Of a stretch of 64,000 nucleotides of DNA, positions 52,600 through 60,536 are shown piece after piece (the first letter of the stretch is position 1; each line of letters opens with the position of its first letter). The position numbers and the translations under genes were made by a program. Origin of the DNA: Mycolicibacterium sp. lyk4-40-TYG-92 (GTDB lineage Bacteria; Actinomycetota; Actinomycetes; Mycobacteriales; Mycobacteriaceae); the NCBI RefSeq assembly GCF_030209435.1, contig NZ_JARVRX010000008.1, forward strand, positions 1 to 64,000. Direction: 5' to 3'. The notes beneath the pieces were generated by a model. That model had not been told where the DNA came from. It saw only the letters and a list, made by a program, of their open reading frames with translations, and searched no databases.

Positions 52600-53349
52600 T
52601 CACGCGAAGTACTTGGTGAAGCGCGGCGGGACGAGTTTCATCACCTCGACCAGCGGCCACCACGGCCAGCCGGGGACGACGGCGCGGCCCTTCTCCTTCT
52701 CGATGGCGTCGACCATGGCCTTCACGCCGGTCTCGTTGTCGACCATGAGCATGGTCGAGTTGGATTTGGCGGTCATCTCGGACTCGATGTAGCCGGGCTC
52801 CAGGACGGTGACCTTGATGGGGCCGGATGCGTACTCGGCGCGCAATGACTCCCCGAGCGACGTCACGCCGGCCTTGCTCGCAGCGTAGGCGGCCTTGTAT
52901 CCGGGCACGCCGACGTTGCCCAGCACCGAGGACACCAGGACCAGGTGGCCCCGGCCCGCGGCCTTGAACATCTCCAACGCCGTTTCGATCTGCACCAGTG
53001 CGGCAACGAGATTGGTCTCGATGGTGGCCTTGTTGGCCCACAGCTTGCCGCCACCAAGCGGGTAACCCTTGCCGATGCCGGCGTTGACTATGACGCAGTC
53101 GATGCCGCCGAGCTGGTCGGACAGCTCCTCGAACACCTTGGGCACCTGGTCGTGGTCGTTGACGTCCAGCGCCGCGATGGCCACGGTCACCCCGGGGTAC
53201 TGTGCCGTCAGTTCGGCCTTCAGCTCTTCGAGGTTGTCCAGCCGGCGGGCGCACAGTGCCAGGTCGCGGCCTTTGGCGGCGAACTGCCGGGCCATGCCGG
53301 CGCCCAGGCCCGAGCTCGCGCCGGTGATGAGGATTTTCTGCCGAGTCAT
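52600..53349 (-). CDS. short-chain dehydrogenase/reductase (Rv0945-like)
   Basis: 249 aa from ATG 53349. The NAD(P)-binding motif ITGASSGLGAG, VNAGIGKG, active-site Ser in VSSVLGNVG and Y-A-A-S-K in AYAASKAG define a classical SDR. Basic residues after the glycine motif (CARRLDN) favour NADP(H). The substrate is unknown. The frame upstream to 53679 is not supported. Confidence 0.9.
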   Translation of the reverse strand: MTRQKILITGASSGLGAGMARQFAAKGRDLALCARRLDNLEELKAELTAQYPGVTVAIAALDVNDHDQVPKVFEELSDQLGGIDCVIVNAGIGKGYPLGGGKLWANKATIETNLVAALVQIETALEMFKAAGRGHLVLVSSVLGNVGVPGYKAAYAASKAGVTSLGESLRAEYASGPIKVTVLEPGYIESEMTAKSNSTMLMVDNETGVKAMVDAIEKEKGRAVVPGWPWWPLVEVMKLVPPRFTKYFA

Positions 53350-53409
53350 GCCTGCAGCGTAACGAACTCGACACCTGTCAAGAAAGGCCGGATGATGCAG
53401 GATCGAGGG

Positions 53410-53955
53410 ATGAAGCTCGCCCCTCTGTTGGTCGCCGTACTTGGCATGACGGCGGTGCCCCTCGCCCACGCCGACGACGATGCGCTCTTCCGGTTGGTCG
53501 ACACCGCGGCCCAGCGGCTGCAGACCGCCGATCCCGTGGCGGCAGTCAAGTGGATCACCGGCGGTTCGATCGAGGATCCCGTGCGCGTCGGCCAGGTGCT
53601 GAAGGCAGTCGGCGCCCAGGCCACAGCGTCGGGCGCCGACCCGGTGTTCGTCCAAAAGGTGTTCACCGACCAGATTCACGCCACCGAGGGCATCGAGTAC
53701 CTGCGGTTCAGCCAGTGGAAGTTCGATCCGGCCGCGGCGCCGACCACTGCCCCCGACCTGTCCGAATCACGCACGGCGATAGACGGTTTCAATCGCACCA
53801 TGGTCGCCGAGCTGGCGGCACAACAAGGCGTCCTGCACGGCCCGGGCTGCGCTGCCGCGGTCGACGCGGCCCGCACGCGGGTAACCACGAGTCGGCAACT
53901 CGATCCGCTGTACCAGCAGGCACTGGTGACCGCGACCAGCAGCTACTGCGGCTGA
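53410..53955 (+). CDS. secreted chorismate mutase, AroQ-gamma type
   Basis: 181 aa from ATG 53410 (ATG 53395 and 53392 also possible). Signal peptide MKLAPLLVAVLGMTAVPLAHA. The mature part LFRLVDTAAQRLQTADPVAA, DQIHATEGIEYLRFSQWK, DLSESRTAIDGFN and the Cys pair CAAAVD/SSYC closely follow M. tuberculosis exported chorismate mutase Rv1885c. It acts outside the cytosol; its biological purpose is unresolved. It ends 1 nt before the convergent glycosylase gene. Confidence 0.88.
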   Translation: MKLAPLLVAVLGMTAVPLAHADDDALFRLVDTAAQRLQTADPVAAVKWITGGSIEDPVRVGQVLKAVGAQATASGADPVFVQKVFTDQIHATEGIEYLRFSQWKFDPAAAPTTAPDLSESRTAIDGFNRTMVAELAAQQGVLHGPGCAAAVDAARTRVTTSRQLDPLYQQALVTATSSYCG

Positions 53956-53956
53956 A

Positions 53957-54820
53957 TCACTTGAGCAGCTTGGACATTCGCCGGTCGGCCAGAATCTTGC
54001 CGCCGGTCTGGCACGTCGGGCAGTACTGAAAAGACTTGTCGGCAAAGGACACTTCACGGACGGTGTCGCCGCAGACCGGGCACGGTAGCCCGGTGCGGGC
54101 GTGGACGCGGAGCCCAGAGCGCTTCTCCCCCTTGAGAGTTGCCGCCCCCTGTCCGACACTGCGGGTCACCGCATCGGTGAGCACCGAGATCATCGCCTCG
54201 TGCAGCGCGCCGAGTTGCTCGGCCGTCAGCTTGCCCGCGGTCGCGAACGGCGAAAGCTTGGCCACATGCAGGATTTCGTCGCTGTAGGCGTTTCCGATCC
54301 CGGCGATCACCCGCTGGTCGGTGATGACGTTCTTGATCCGGCCGGTGTTGCCGGCCAGCACCGCCCCCAGTTCTGCCGGCCCGAGCGACAGCGCGTCCGG
54401 CCCCAGCGAGGCGATCTGCGGCACGGCCAGTGGATCTTTCACGAGCCACACCGCCAGCCGCTTCTGGGTTCCCGCCTCGGTGAGGTCGAAACCCGGTGCC
54501 TCGCCCGGCTTTCCGAGATGCACCCGCAGCGCGATCGGCCCCTTGCCCGGATTCAGCGGTGCGGCCGCCAGCTTCTCCGACCAGCGCAGCCACCCCGCCC
54601 GTGACAGGTGGGTGATCAGGTGCAGGTCGCCGACCTGCAGCCCGAGGTACTTGCCCCAGCGGTTGGCGCCCGTCACCTCCTGGCCGTACAGCGCCGTCGG
54701 CGGCGGGTCGAAGGTCTTGAGCACGGACAGAGCGGAGACGTCGACGCGTCCCACCGGCAGTCCGACCGCATGGCGACGCAGGTGATCGGCGAGCGCCTCG
54801 ACCTCGGGAAGTTCCGGCAT
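53957..54820 (-). CDS. Fpg/Nei-family DNA glycosylase, full length
   Basis: 287 aa. The mature N-terminus PELPEVE supplies the catalytic Pro2 and Glu3. The H2TH segment GIGNAYSDEILHVAKLSP and a C-terminal zinc finger with CPVC and CPTC are intact. It excises damaged bases in base-excision repair. The M. tuberculosis counterpart Rv0944 is annotated as a short C-terminal fragment, so the complete gene here is informative. It is convergent with the secreted chorismate mutase and divergent from FUSC. Confidence 0.92.
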   Translation of the reverse strand: MPELPEVEALADHLRRHAVGLPVGRVDVSALSVLKTFDPPPTALYGQEVTGANRWGKYLGLQVGDLHLITHLSRAGWLRWSEKLAAAPLNPGKGPIALRVHLGKPGEAPGFDLTEAGTQKRLAVWLVKDPLAVPQIASLGPDALSLGPAELGAVLAGNTGRIKNVITDQRVIAGIGNAYSDEILHVAKLSPFATAGKLTAEQLGALHEAMISVLTDAVTRSVGQGAATLKGEKRSGLRVHARTGLPCPVCGDTVREVSFADKSFQYCPTCQTGGKILADRRMSKLLK

Positions 54821-54860
54821 GGGTTCAGGCTAGCGACTGGACGTACCGCATGCTGTACAC

Positions 54861-56645
54861 ATGGCAGACCGCTCGGCGCCCGCCCCGGCCACCAATCCGC
54901 TACGACGCATGCTGGTCATGAACGCCGTACCGCGCCGCTGGCCATTCGCGCTGCGGGCGTCGGTCTGCATGATGGTGCCGATTCTCGCCGGGTGGGCGGC
55001 CGGAGACATGTCCGCCGGGCTGGTCGCGACCATCGGTGGTTTCACCTCGCTGTACGGCAGCGGCCGGCCATATCTCAACCGCGCGATGTATCTCGGCGCG
55101 ATCGCCGTCACGTTCGCGGTGGTCGTCGCGCTGGGCGATTGGGCGGCCGCAACCCCATGGTCGGCCGTGCTGGTGGTGACCGTCATCGCGATGGTCGTCG
55201 TCCTGATCTGCCAGGCCCTGTCGGTCGGTCCGCCCGGCGCCTACATGCCGGTGCTGGCCTGCGCGGCTGCGGTCGGGATCGCCACCCAGCACCTGAGCCC
55301 GTGGCGGCTGGGTGCGCTGGTGCTGGCCGGCGGCGCGTTCTCCTGGGTGGTGCACATGGCGGGGGTGCTGGTCCGCCCGCGCGCGCCGGAACGCGCCGCG
55401 GTCGCCCGTGCTGCCGAAGCAGTGGCCGGCTACATCGAAACCGGGTCACCCGACGCGCGGCACCGCGCTGCACAACTCCTGCACGAAGCGTGGATCACCC
55501 TCGTCACGTTCCAGCCCGTACGGCCCAAGCCCGACGACACTCTCTATCGACTGCGGGTGACGAACCGCCGCCTGCACGTGTTGTTCGCCGAAGCCATGGC
55601 TGCCGCCGACCGCGGCCATCCGATGTCCGTCGACGGTGCCGCGCGGGCCCGAGAGCTGGGCACGGTGCCCGACGACATCGGCGGCAGCTTCGAGGGCCTG
55701 ATTCCGCTGGGCAGGCCGTCCGTCGCGACCCTGCTGCGCCGGGCGGTCATGCCGGGGGCTCCCCCGCTGACCGCAGCACTACGCACCGCGGTCGCCGTCG
55801 CAATCGCCGGCACCGTCACCGTCGGTCTGAACATCGACCACGCGTACTGGGCCATGGCGGCGGCGGTGCTGATGCTGCATCAAGGTTTCGATTGGCGGCG
55901 CACCGTACAACGCGGCATCGAACGCACCCTCGGCACCTGGCTCGGCCTGGCGCTGGCGGGCGGCGTCCTGTTCGCCGCGCCGGGTGGACCCTGGCTCGCG
56001 GTGATCGTCGGCGCGCTGCAGTTCCTCATCGAGATGTTCGTGGTGCGCAACTACACCGTCGCGGTCATCTTCATCACGCCCGCGGCATTGACGATCGCCT
56101 CGGGCGGACACCACATCACCGACGTGCCGGCCATGCTGCTCGCTCGGGGCATCGACACCGTGATCGGTTGCGCGGTAGCACTTCTCGTGCTGTGGCTGAC
56201 GCGGCGCGGTCATCCCGCCGCGCGCCCCGCCGAGTCGATCGCGGCCACGCTCGACGCCGTCGCGGTCGTGATCGACCATCTGGCCGCGGGGGCGGTCACC
56301 ACTGATCAGGCCCGCAACGACCGCCGCGACCTACAGCTACGCGCGATGGCCATGCTTCCGGTGTACGACACTGCTGTCGGCGGATCGCCCCGGAGCCGGG
56401 TTGCGGCAGAACGGCTTTGGCCGGCGATCGTCGCCAGCGAGCAACTGGCCTACCGGACCCTCGCCGCGAGCTGGGCCACGGAACGGGCCGAGGCGCCATT
56501 CACCCCCGGCGAGGCCGAGCGACTGACCGCGACGATCGCTGATCTCGCCGCCGCGGTCCGCACCGGTCGCCCCGCTGCGGACATCGCCGAGCTACCGACC
56601 TTCGGAGCCAACGAATTACGCGCGATCCGGGCGTCGCTGGCCTGA
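54861..56645 (+). CDS. FUSC-family inner-membrane protein
   Basis: 594 aa. Two blocks of about six transmembrane helices (roughly 30-165 and 310-455) flank and precede cytosolic helical regions, as in aromatic-acid or fusaric-acid exporter-like proteins. TLGTWLGLALAGG and VIGCAVALLVLWL are typical. The substrate is unknown. It is separated from the glycosylase by 40 bp and runs convergent into the holin-like gene with a 3-nt gap. Confidence 0.85.
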   Translation: MADRSAPAPATNPLRRMLVMNAVPRRWPFALRASVCMMVPILAGWAAGDMSAGLVATIGGFTSLYGSGRPYLNRAMYLGAIAVTFAVVVALGDWAAATPWSAVLVVTVIAMVVVLICQALSVGPPGAYMPVLACAAAVGIATQHLSPWRLGALVLAGGAFSWVVHMAGVLVRPRAPERAAVARAAEAVAGYIETGSPDARHRAAQLLHEAWITLVTFQPVRPKPDDTLYRLRVTNRRLHVLFAEAMAAADRGHPMSVDGAARARELGTVPDDIGGSFEGLIPLGRPSVATLLRRAVMPGAPPLTAALRTAVAVAIAGTVTVGLNIDHAYWAMAAAVLMLHQGFDWRRTVQRGIERTLGTWLGLALAGGVLFAAPGGPWLAVIVGALQFLIEMFVVRNYTVAVIFITPAALTIASGGHHITDVPAMLLARGIDTVIGCAVALLVLWLTRRGHPAARPAESIAATLDAVAVVIDHLAAGAVTTDQARNDRRDLQLRAMAMLPVYDTAVGGSPRSRVAAERLWPAIVASEQLAYRTLAASWATERAEAPFTPGEAERLTATIADLAAAVRTGRPAADIAELPTFGANELRAIRASLA

Positions 56646-56648
56646 TCC

Positions 56649-57044
56649 CTACTTCTCGATGGCGCGCTGCACCAGACCCAGCGCCCAGCCGACGATCGAC
56701 AGCAGGATCGCCGCCCAGATCGCGGTGAACCAGAACTGGTCGATGCCCAGGCCCCAGTGCGTGGTGTTCTCGGTGATCCACGAGGTGATCCACAGCATCC
56801 AGGCGTTGATGACGACGTGGATGAGACCGAGCGTGAGGATGTACAGCGGAATGGCGAACAGCTGCACGATCGGCTTGATGATGGCGTTGACCAGCCCGAA
56901 GACGAACGCGACGACCAGGATGATGCCGACCCGCTCGAGCTGGGAGGCGCCCACCGGGAAGACGAAGTAGATCCCCGGCACCATGCGCGTGACCAACCAC
57001 AACGCCAGGCCGGTCAGGCCGGCTCGCAGCAGCAACGATTTCAT
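56649..57044 (-). CDS. small membrane protein, phage-holin family 4/YvlD-like
   Basis: 131 aa with four transmembrane helices and the conserved VNAIIKPIVQLFAIPLYILTLGL region. Despite the family name it is a common chromosomal protein, and no phage genes are nearby. Its ATG overlaps the cobF stop by 4 nt, so it is translated with cobF. Function unknown. Confidence 0.85.
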   Translation of the reverse strand: MKSLLLRAGLTGLALWLVTRMVPGIYFVFPVGASQLERVGIILVVAFVFGLVNAIIKPIVQLFAIPLYILTLGLIHVVINAWMLWITSWITENTTHWGLGIDQFWFTAIWAAILLSIVGWALGLVQRAIEK

Positions 57045-57787
57045 GCTGTCGATTCTGCCCGCAGCAGATAGGTATCCATGATCCAGCCATGGCGCGTCCG
57101 GGCCTCGGCGCGCTCCCGGGCGATGCGGTCCCCGACCTCGCCCACGGTGCCGGCGATGAGCAGCTCATCCGGCGTACCGAGGTAGGCGCCCCACCAAATC
57201 CGGGTCTGCGGTGCGCATTCCAGGAAAGAGCATTCACCGTCGAGCATCACCACAGCGGCACCGGCGAGTCCGTGCTCACGTAGCTGACGGCCCGTCGTGA
57301 TCAGCACCGGCTCGCCAATGTCGTTGAGTGGGATTCGATGCCGGGCCGTGAGTGCCTGGATGGCGGTGATGCCGGGGATGACGTCGAACTCGAACTCGAC
57401 GTGTTCGGCGACACGGTCGAGGATGCGCAGGGTGCTGTCGTAGAGCGACGGATCGCCCCACGCAAGAAAAGACCCGGTCGCGCCGTCCGGTAGCTCGGTC
57501 TCGATGGCCTCGGCCCACAGCCGGGCCCGCGCGGCATGCCATTCGGCTACGGCCTCGTGGTAATCACCATCTTTGGCACGCTTGGGATCCGGCAGCGCCA
57601 CGAACCGGTAGCCGGGGTTCTCGATGAACCGCTCGCAGATCAGCCGGCGCAGCGCGACGAGGTCGTCTTTCTGATCGCCTTTGTCCATCGCGAAGAACAC
57701 CTGGGTGTCGTTGAGCGCCGCAACAGCCTGGGCGGTGACATAGTCCGGGTCGCCGGCGCCGATACCGATGACATGGATGGTGCGCAT
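57041..57787 (-). CDS. cobF: precorrin-6A synthase (deacetylating)
   Basis: 248 aa SAM-dependent corrinoid methyltransferase (MRTIHVIGIGAGDPDYVTAQ, FLAWGDPSLYDST, FDVIPGITAIQAL). CobF methylates C-1 with loss of the acetyl group in aerobic cobalamin synthesis. M. tuberculosis lacks cobF; as I recall, the deletion lies at this position, next to Rv0943c-Rv0944. Its presence suggests an intact de novo B12 pathway, with the other cob genes elsewhere. Confidence 0.95.
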   Translation of the reverse strand: MRTIHVIGIGAGDPDYVTAQAVAALNDTQVFFAMDKGDQKDDLVALRRLICERFIENPGYRFVALPDPKRAKDGDYHEAVAEWHAARARLWAEAIETELPDGATGSFLAWGDPSLYDSTLRILDRVAEHVEFEFDVIPGITAIQALTARHRIPLNDIGEPVLITTGRQLREHGLAGAAVVMLDGECSFLECAPQTRIWWGAYLGTPDELLIAGTVGEVGDRIARERAEARTRHGWIMDTYLLRAESTA

Positions 57788-57830
57788 CAGCGAAGGCTAG
57801 CGACCCGCGGCGGCCCCACTTTTATCCAGT

Positions 57831-57857
57831 ACCGCAGGTATTGACTACCTCTGGTAT
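57831..57857. promoter_or_regulatory. tandem TACC-N3-GGTA palindromes
   Basis: TACCGCAGGTA (57831-57841) and TACCTCTGGTA (57847-57857) are two palindromes 16 bp apart between divergent cobF and the diiron oxygenase, about 45-70 nt before the latter. They look like a dimeric repressor operator; the protein is unknown. Confidence 0.55.
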
Positions 57858-57902
57858 CGGACGTAGCTTCGGATTACAGACACTTTCGAAGGGATGTCAA
57901 CG

Positions 57903-59099
57903 ATGACAGCTTCGGTCAAGGGCCAGACCACGCGCGCGGAATTCGCCGAGCGCCTGCTCAAAGGCTCAGTGCGCAAGTCTTACGCGCCGATCGTCGATAT
58001 CGACTGGGATGCACCGATCGACCCGGACAAATACTTCCTGCCACCGAAAGTCGTCTCGCTGTACGGCACCCCGATCTGGGAATCGATGAGCCGCGCCGAG
58101 CAGATCGAGCTGTCCCGCCAGGAACTCGTGAACACCCTGTCGGCGGGCATCTGGTTCGAGAACATCCTCAACCAGGCCCTGCTGCGCAAGGCGATGCATC
58201 AGGACCCGACCGCGAGCGCCACCCACTACGAGCTGACCGAACTCGGCGACGAGACCCGGCACATGGTGATGTTCGGCAAGGCCATCGAGAAGGTCGGCGC
58301 CGACCCGGTGCGGCCGAAGTGGTACCAGCGCACGATCATCAACATGCTGCCGTTCGCGTTCCAGGGCTCGGTGCTGTGGGTTGCCGCGTTGATCGGCGAG
58401 GAGATCTTCGATTCATTGCAGCGGCAGATGATGGACGACCCTGAGCTGCAGCCGATGGTGCAGCGACTCATGCGCATTCACGTCACCGAAGAGGCCCGGC
58501 ACATCCAGTTCGCCCGCGACGGGTTGCGCAAGCGCGCACCGGAGATGTCGTGGCCCAAGCGTTTCTGGATCGGCAACCTCAACGGCATCGGCGGTCTGTT
58601 CTTCCGGTTCCTGTTCACCAACAAGGTGCAGTACCGCCGCGTCGGCCTGGACGCCCGCGCGGCCCGCCGGATGGCGCGGACGTCCCCGCACCGGATCGAG
58701 ACGCAGATCGCCGGCTTCGCGCCGCTCGCGTCGTTCCTGGAGGAAGTTGGACTCCTCGGCCCCATCGCGCGGCGGATGTGGCGACGGAGCGGGTTCCTGC
58801 CTGGCGGCCCTGTCGCGCCCGCGGCCCGGGCGGAGATCGCCGAACCCGAAGACCTGTACGACGGGCCCGCCACCATCGACGGCCGCGAGGTCCGGGTCCG
58901 GCTGGCCGGCCACCTCGATCCGATCGACGGCCAGTACCACTGGCGTGGAACGGTTTTCGAGGCGCTCGAGGAGCTGCCCCGCGGCACCGTCACCGTGACG
59001 GTCGGCGAACGCTCCGCGACAGCACGCGTCACCGAACGCAGCCAGCAGGGCGGCTACGCCGTCAGCGGCGTCGGCTTGCCGCCGTTCCCGCTGGCCTGA
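57903..59099 (+). CDS. AurF-like diiron oxygenase with DUF4873 domain
   Basis: 398 aa from ATG 57903 (GAAGGG 9 nt upstream; ATG 57894 is too close). The helical domain (about 20-270) carries iron-ligand segments ENILNQALLRKAMH, ELGDETRHMVMFGKA, IGEEIFDSLQRQ and HVTEEARHIQFARD, typical of AurF-type N-oxygenases. A C-terminal DUF4873 domain (EDLYDGPATIDGREVRVRLA) follows, a fusion usually seen with flavin monooxygenases. The substrate is unknown. Tandem palindromes lie upstream. Confidence 0.85.
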   Translation: MTASVKGQTTRAEFAERLLKGSVRKSYAPIVDIDWDAPIDPDKYFLPPKVVSLYGTPIWESMSRAEQIELSRQELVNTLSAGIWFENILNQALLRKAMHQDPTASATHYELTELGDETRHMVMFGKAIEKVGADPVRPKWYQRTIINMLPFAFQGSVLWVAALIGEEIFDSLQRQMMDDPELQPMVQRLMRIHVTEEARHIQFARDGLRKRAPEMSWPKRFWIGNLNGIGGLFFRFLFTNKVQYRRVGLDARAARRMARTSPHRIETQIAGFAPLASFLEEVGLLGPIARRMWRRSGFLPGGPVAPAARAEIAEPEDLYDGPATIDGREVRVRLAGHLDPIDGQYHWRGTVFEALEELPRGTVTVTVGERSATARVTERSQQGGYAVSGVGLPPFPLA

Positions 59100-59134
59100 C
59101 AACCACTGAATGGGCCATACCCATTCCACAAAAC

Positions 59135-59148
59135 TAGAACACGTTCTA
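59135..59148. promoter_or_regulatory. KstR operator over a leaderless promoter
   Basis: TAGAACACGTTCTA fits TnnAACnnGTTnnA exactly and is extended by C/G to 16 bp. TAGCAT (59147-59152), overlapping it, is a -10 that ends 7 nt before ATG 59160. Repressor binding would block the promoter. Confidence 0.85.
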
Positions 59149-59159
59149 GCATCTGGGTC

Positions 59160-60035
59160 ATGAGGTTCACCTACGCCGAAGCGATGACCGACCCGAAGTA
59201 CTACATCCCGCTGGCCAAGGCGGCTGACGAAGCCGGCTACCACGCGATGACCATTCCGGACAGCATCGCGTACCCCTTCGAGTCCGACTCGTCGTACCCG
59301 TACACCGCCGACGGCAGCCGCGAGTTCCTCGACGGCAAGTCGTTCATCGAGTCGTTCTCGCTGATCGGCGCCCTATCGGCCGTCACGACGAAGCTGCACT
59401 TCAACATCTTCGTGCTGAAGCTGCCCATCCGGCCGCCGGCCTTGGTCGCCAAGCAGGCCGGGTCGCTCGCCGCACTGTTCGACAACCGCCTGGGCCTGGG
59501 CGTCGGCACCAGCCCGTGGCCAGAGGACTACGAGGTCATGGGCGTACCGTTCGCCCGCCGCGGCAAGCGGATGGACGAGTGCATCGACGTCATCCGCGGC
59601 CTGACCTCGGGTGACTACTTCGAGTACCACGGCGAGTTCTACGACATCCCGAAGACCAAGATGACGCCCGCCCCGACCAAGCCGGTGCCGATCCTGGTCG
59701 GTGGCCACGCCGACGCCGCGCTCAAGCGCGCGGCGCGCAATGACGGCTGGATGCACGGTGGCGGCGACCCGGCCGAGCTCGACCCGCTGCTCAAGAAGCT
59801 CGCGCAGTACCGGGAATCCGAGGAGCGCATCGGGCTGTGCGACGAGTTCCAGATCCACGTCATCTCGATCGACGGCTTCACCGTCGACGGTGTGAAGCGC
59901 CTCGAGGACAAGGGCGTCACCGACGTCATCGTCGGCTTCCGCGTGCCCTACATCATGGGTGAAGACACCCAGCCGCTCGACGAGAAGATCAAGCACCTGG
60001 AGATGTTCGCCGAGAACGTCATCGCCAAGGTCTAG
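59160..60035 (+). CDS. luciferase-like oxidoreductase (Rv0940c-like), KstR-linked
   Basis: 291 aa LLM-family TIM barrel (MRFTYAEAMTDPKYYIPLAK, LFDNRLGLGVGTSPWPEDYEV, KPVPILVGGHADAALKRAA), probably F420- or FMN-dependent. A strong KstR motif covers its promoter. The second KstR-motif gene of the window is also a luciferase-like protein, so both may act in sterol-linked metabolism. The substrate is unknown. Confidence 0.88.
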   Translation: MRFTYAEAMTDPKYYIPLAKAADEAGYHAMTIPDSIAYPFESDSSYPYTADGSREFLDGKSFIESFSLIGALSAVTTKLHFNIFVLKLPIRPPALVAKQAGSLAALFDNRLGLGVGTSPWPEDYEVMGVPFARRGKRMDECIDVIRGLTSGDYFEYHGEFYDIPKTKMTPAPTKPVPILVGGHADAALKRAARNDGWMHGGGDPAELDPLLKKLAQYRESEERIGLCDEFQIHVISIDGFTVDGVKRLEDKGVTDVIVGFRVPYIMGEDTQPLDEKIKHLEMFAENVIAKV

Positions 60036-60054
60036 TCACCTCGCGAGCCGCGCC

Positions 60055-60417
60055 CTATTCGTCGACGATGTGGACCGCGGCCTCTTCAGCGGAGGCCGCG
60101 CTCCCGTCGATGCCGACGTCGCCTGCGAGCAGCTCACCGTCCTGTTCGCCGGCCACGAGTCGGCCGGACCGCTGGTCACCGACCTCGTCGTCGCCCCACT
60201 GCTCGTCGGGGTCGTCCACCGGGTCCAGCTGCATGGCCGGGTCAGGCTCTTCCTCGGCGAGGAGTTCATCGAGAGTCTCTTGATCGCGGGGCTCGCGCCA
60301 TTTGTCCGACGGCACGTAGCCCTCGTCCAGCAGGTCATCGACCCCGCGGTCGATCAGCATGTCTTCCTGCGTCAGCTGGTCGTCGTCGTCGACGCTGTAT
60401 TCGTCCGAGCCAGTCAT
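60055..60417 (-). CDS. acidic DUF5709-like protein
   Basis: 120 aa, very acidic (MTGSDEYSVDDDDQLTQEDM, IDRGVDDLLDEGYVPSDKW). Small soluble proteins of this type are common in actinobacteria. No function is known and no membrane or signal segment is seen. It is convergent with the luciferase-like gene across 19 bp. Confidence 0.75.
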   Translation of the reverse strand: MTGSDEYSVDDDDQLTQEDMLIDRGVDDLLDEGYVPSDKWREPRDQETLDELLAEEEPDPAMQLDPVDDPDEQWGDDEVGDQRSGRLVAGEQDGELLAGDVGIDGSAASAEEAAVHIVDE

Positions 60418-60481
60418 GTCATCACCTTGCCACGGATCGCCGAGTCTGGCGAGCAGTCCCGCAGAGGGAGATGCCCCAAGT

Positions 60482-60517
60482 GAAAACCCCCAAAACCTGA
60501 CGGTTCTGGGGGTTTTC
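60482..60517 (-). terminator. terminator downstream of fadE
   Basis: GAAAACCCCCAAAACC and GGTTCTGGGGGTTTTC form a 16-bp stem with one mismatch and a 4-nt loop, 20 nt after the acyl-CoA dehydrogenase stop. The A and T ends allow function in both directions. Confidence 0.75.
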
Positions 60518-60536
60518 GCGACTGTTCGCGCAATGA

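Noticed and set aside
52945..53409. Upstream extension of the secreted chorismate mutase frame
   Set aside because: It is antisense to the SDR gene, and the later ATG gives a proper signal peptide.
56649..57044. Holin-family gene as sign of a prophage
   Set aside because: No other phage genes are near, and it is coupled to cobF. The family is common on actinobacterial chromosomes.
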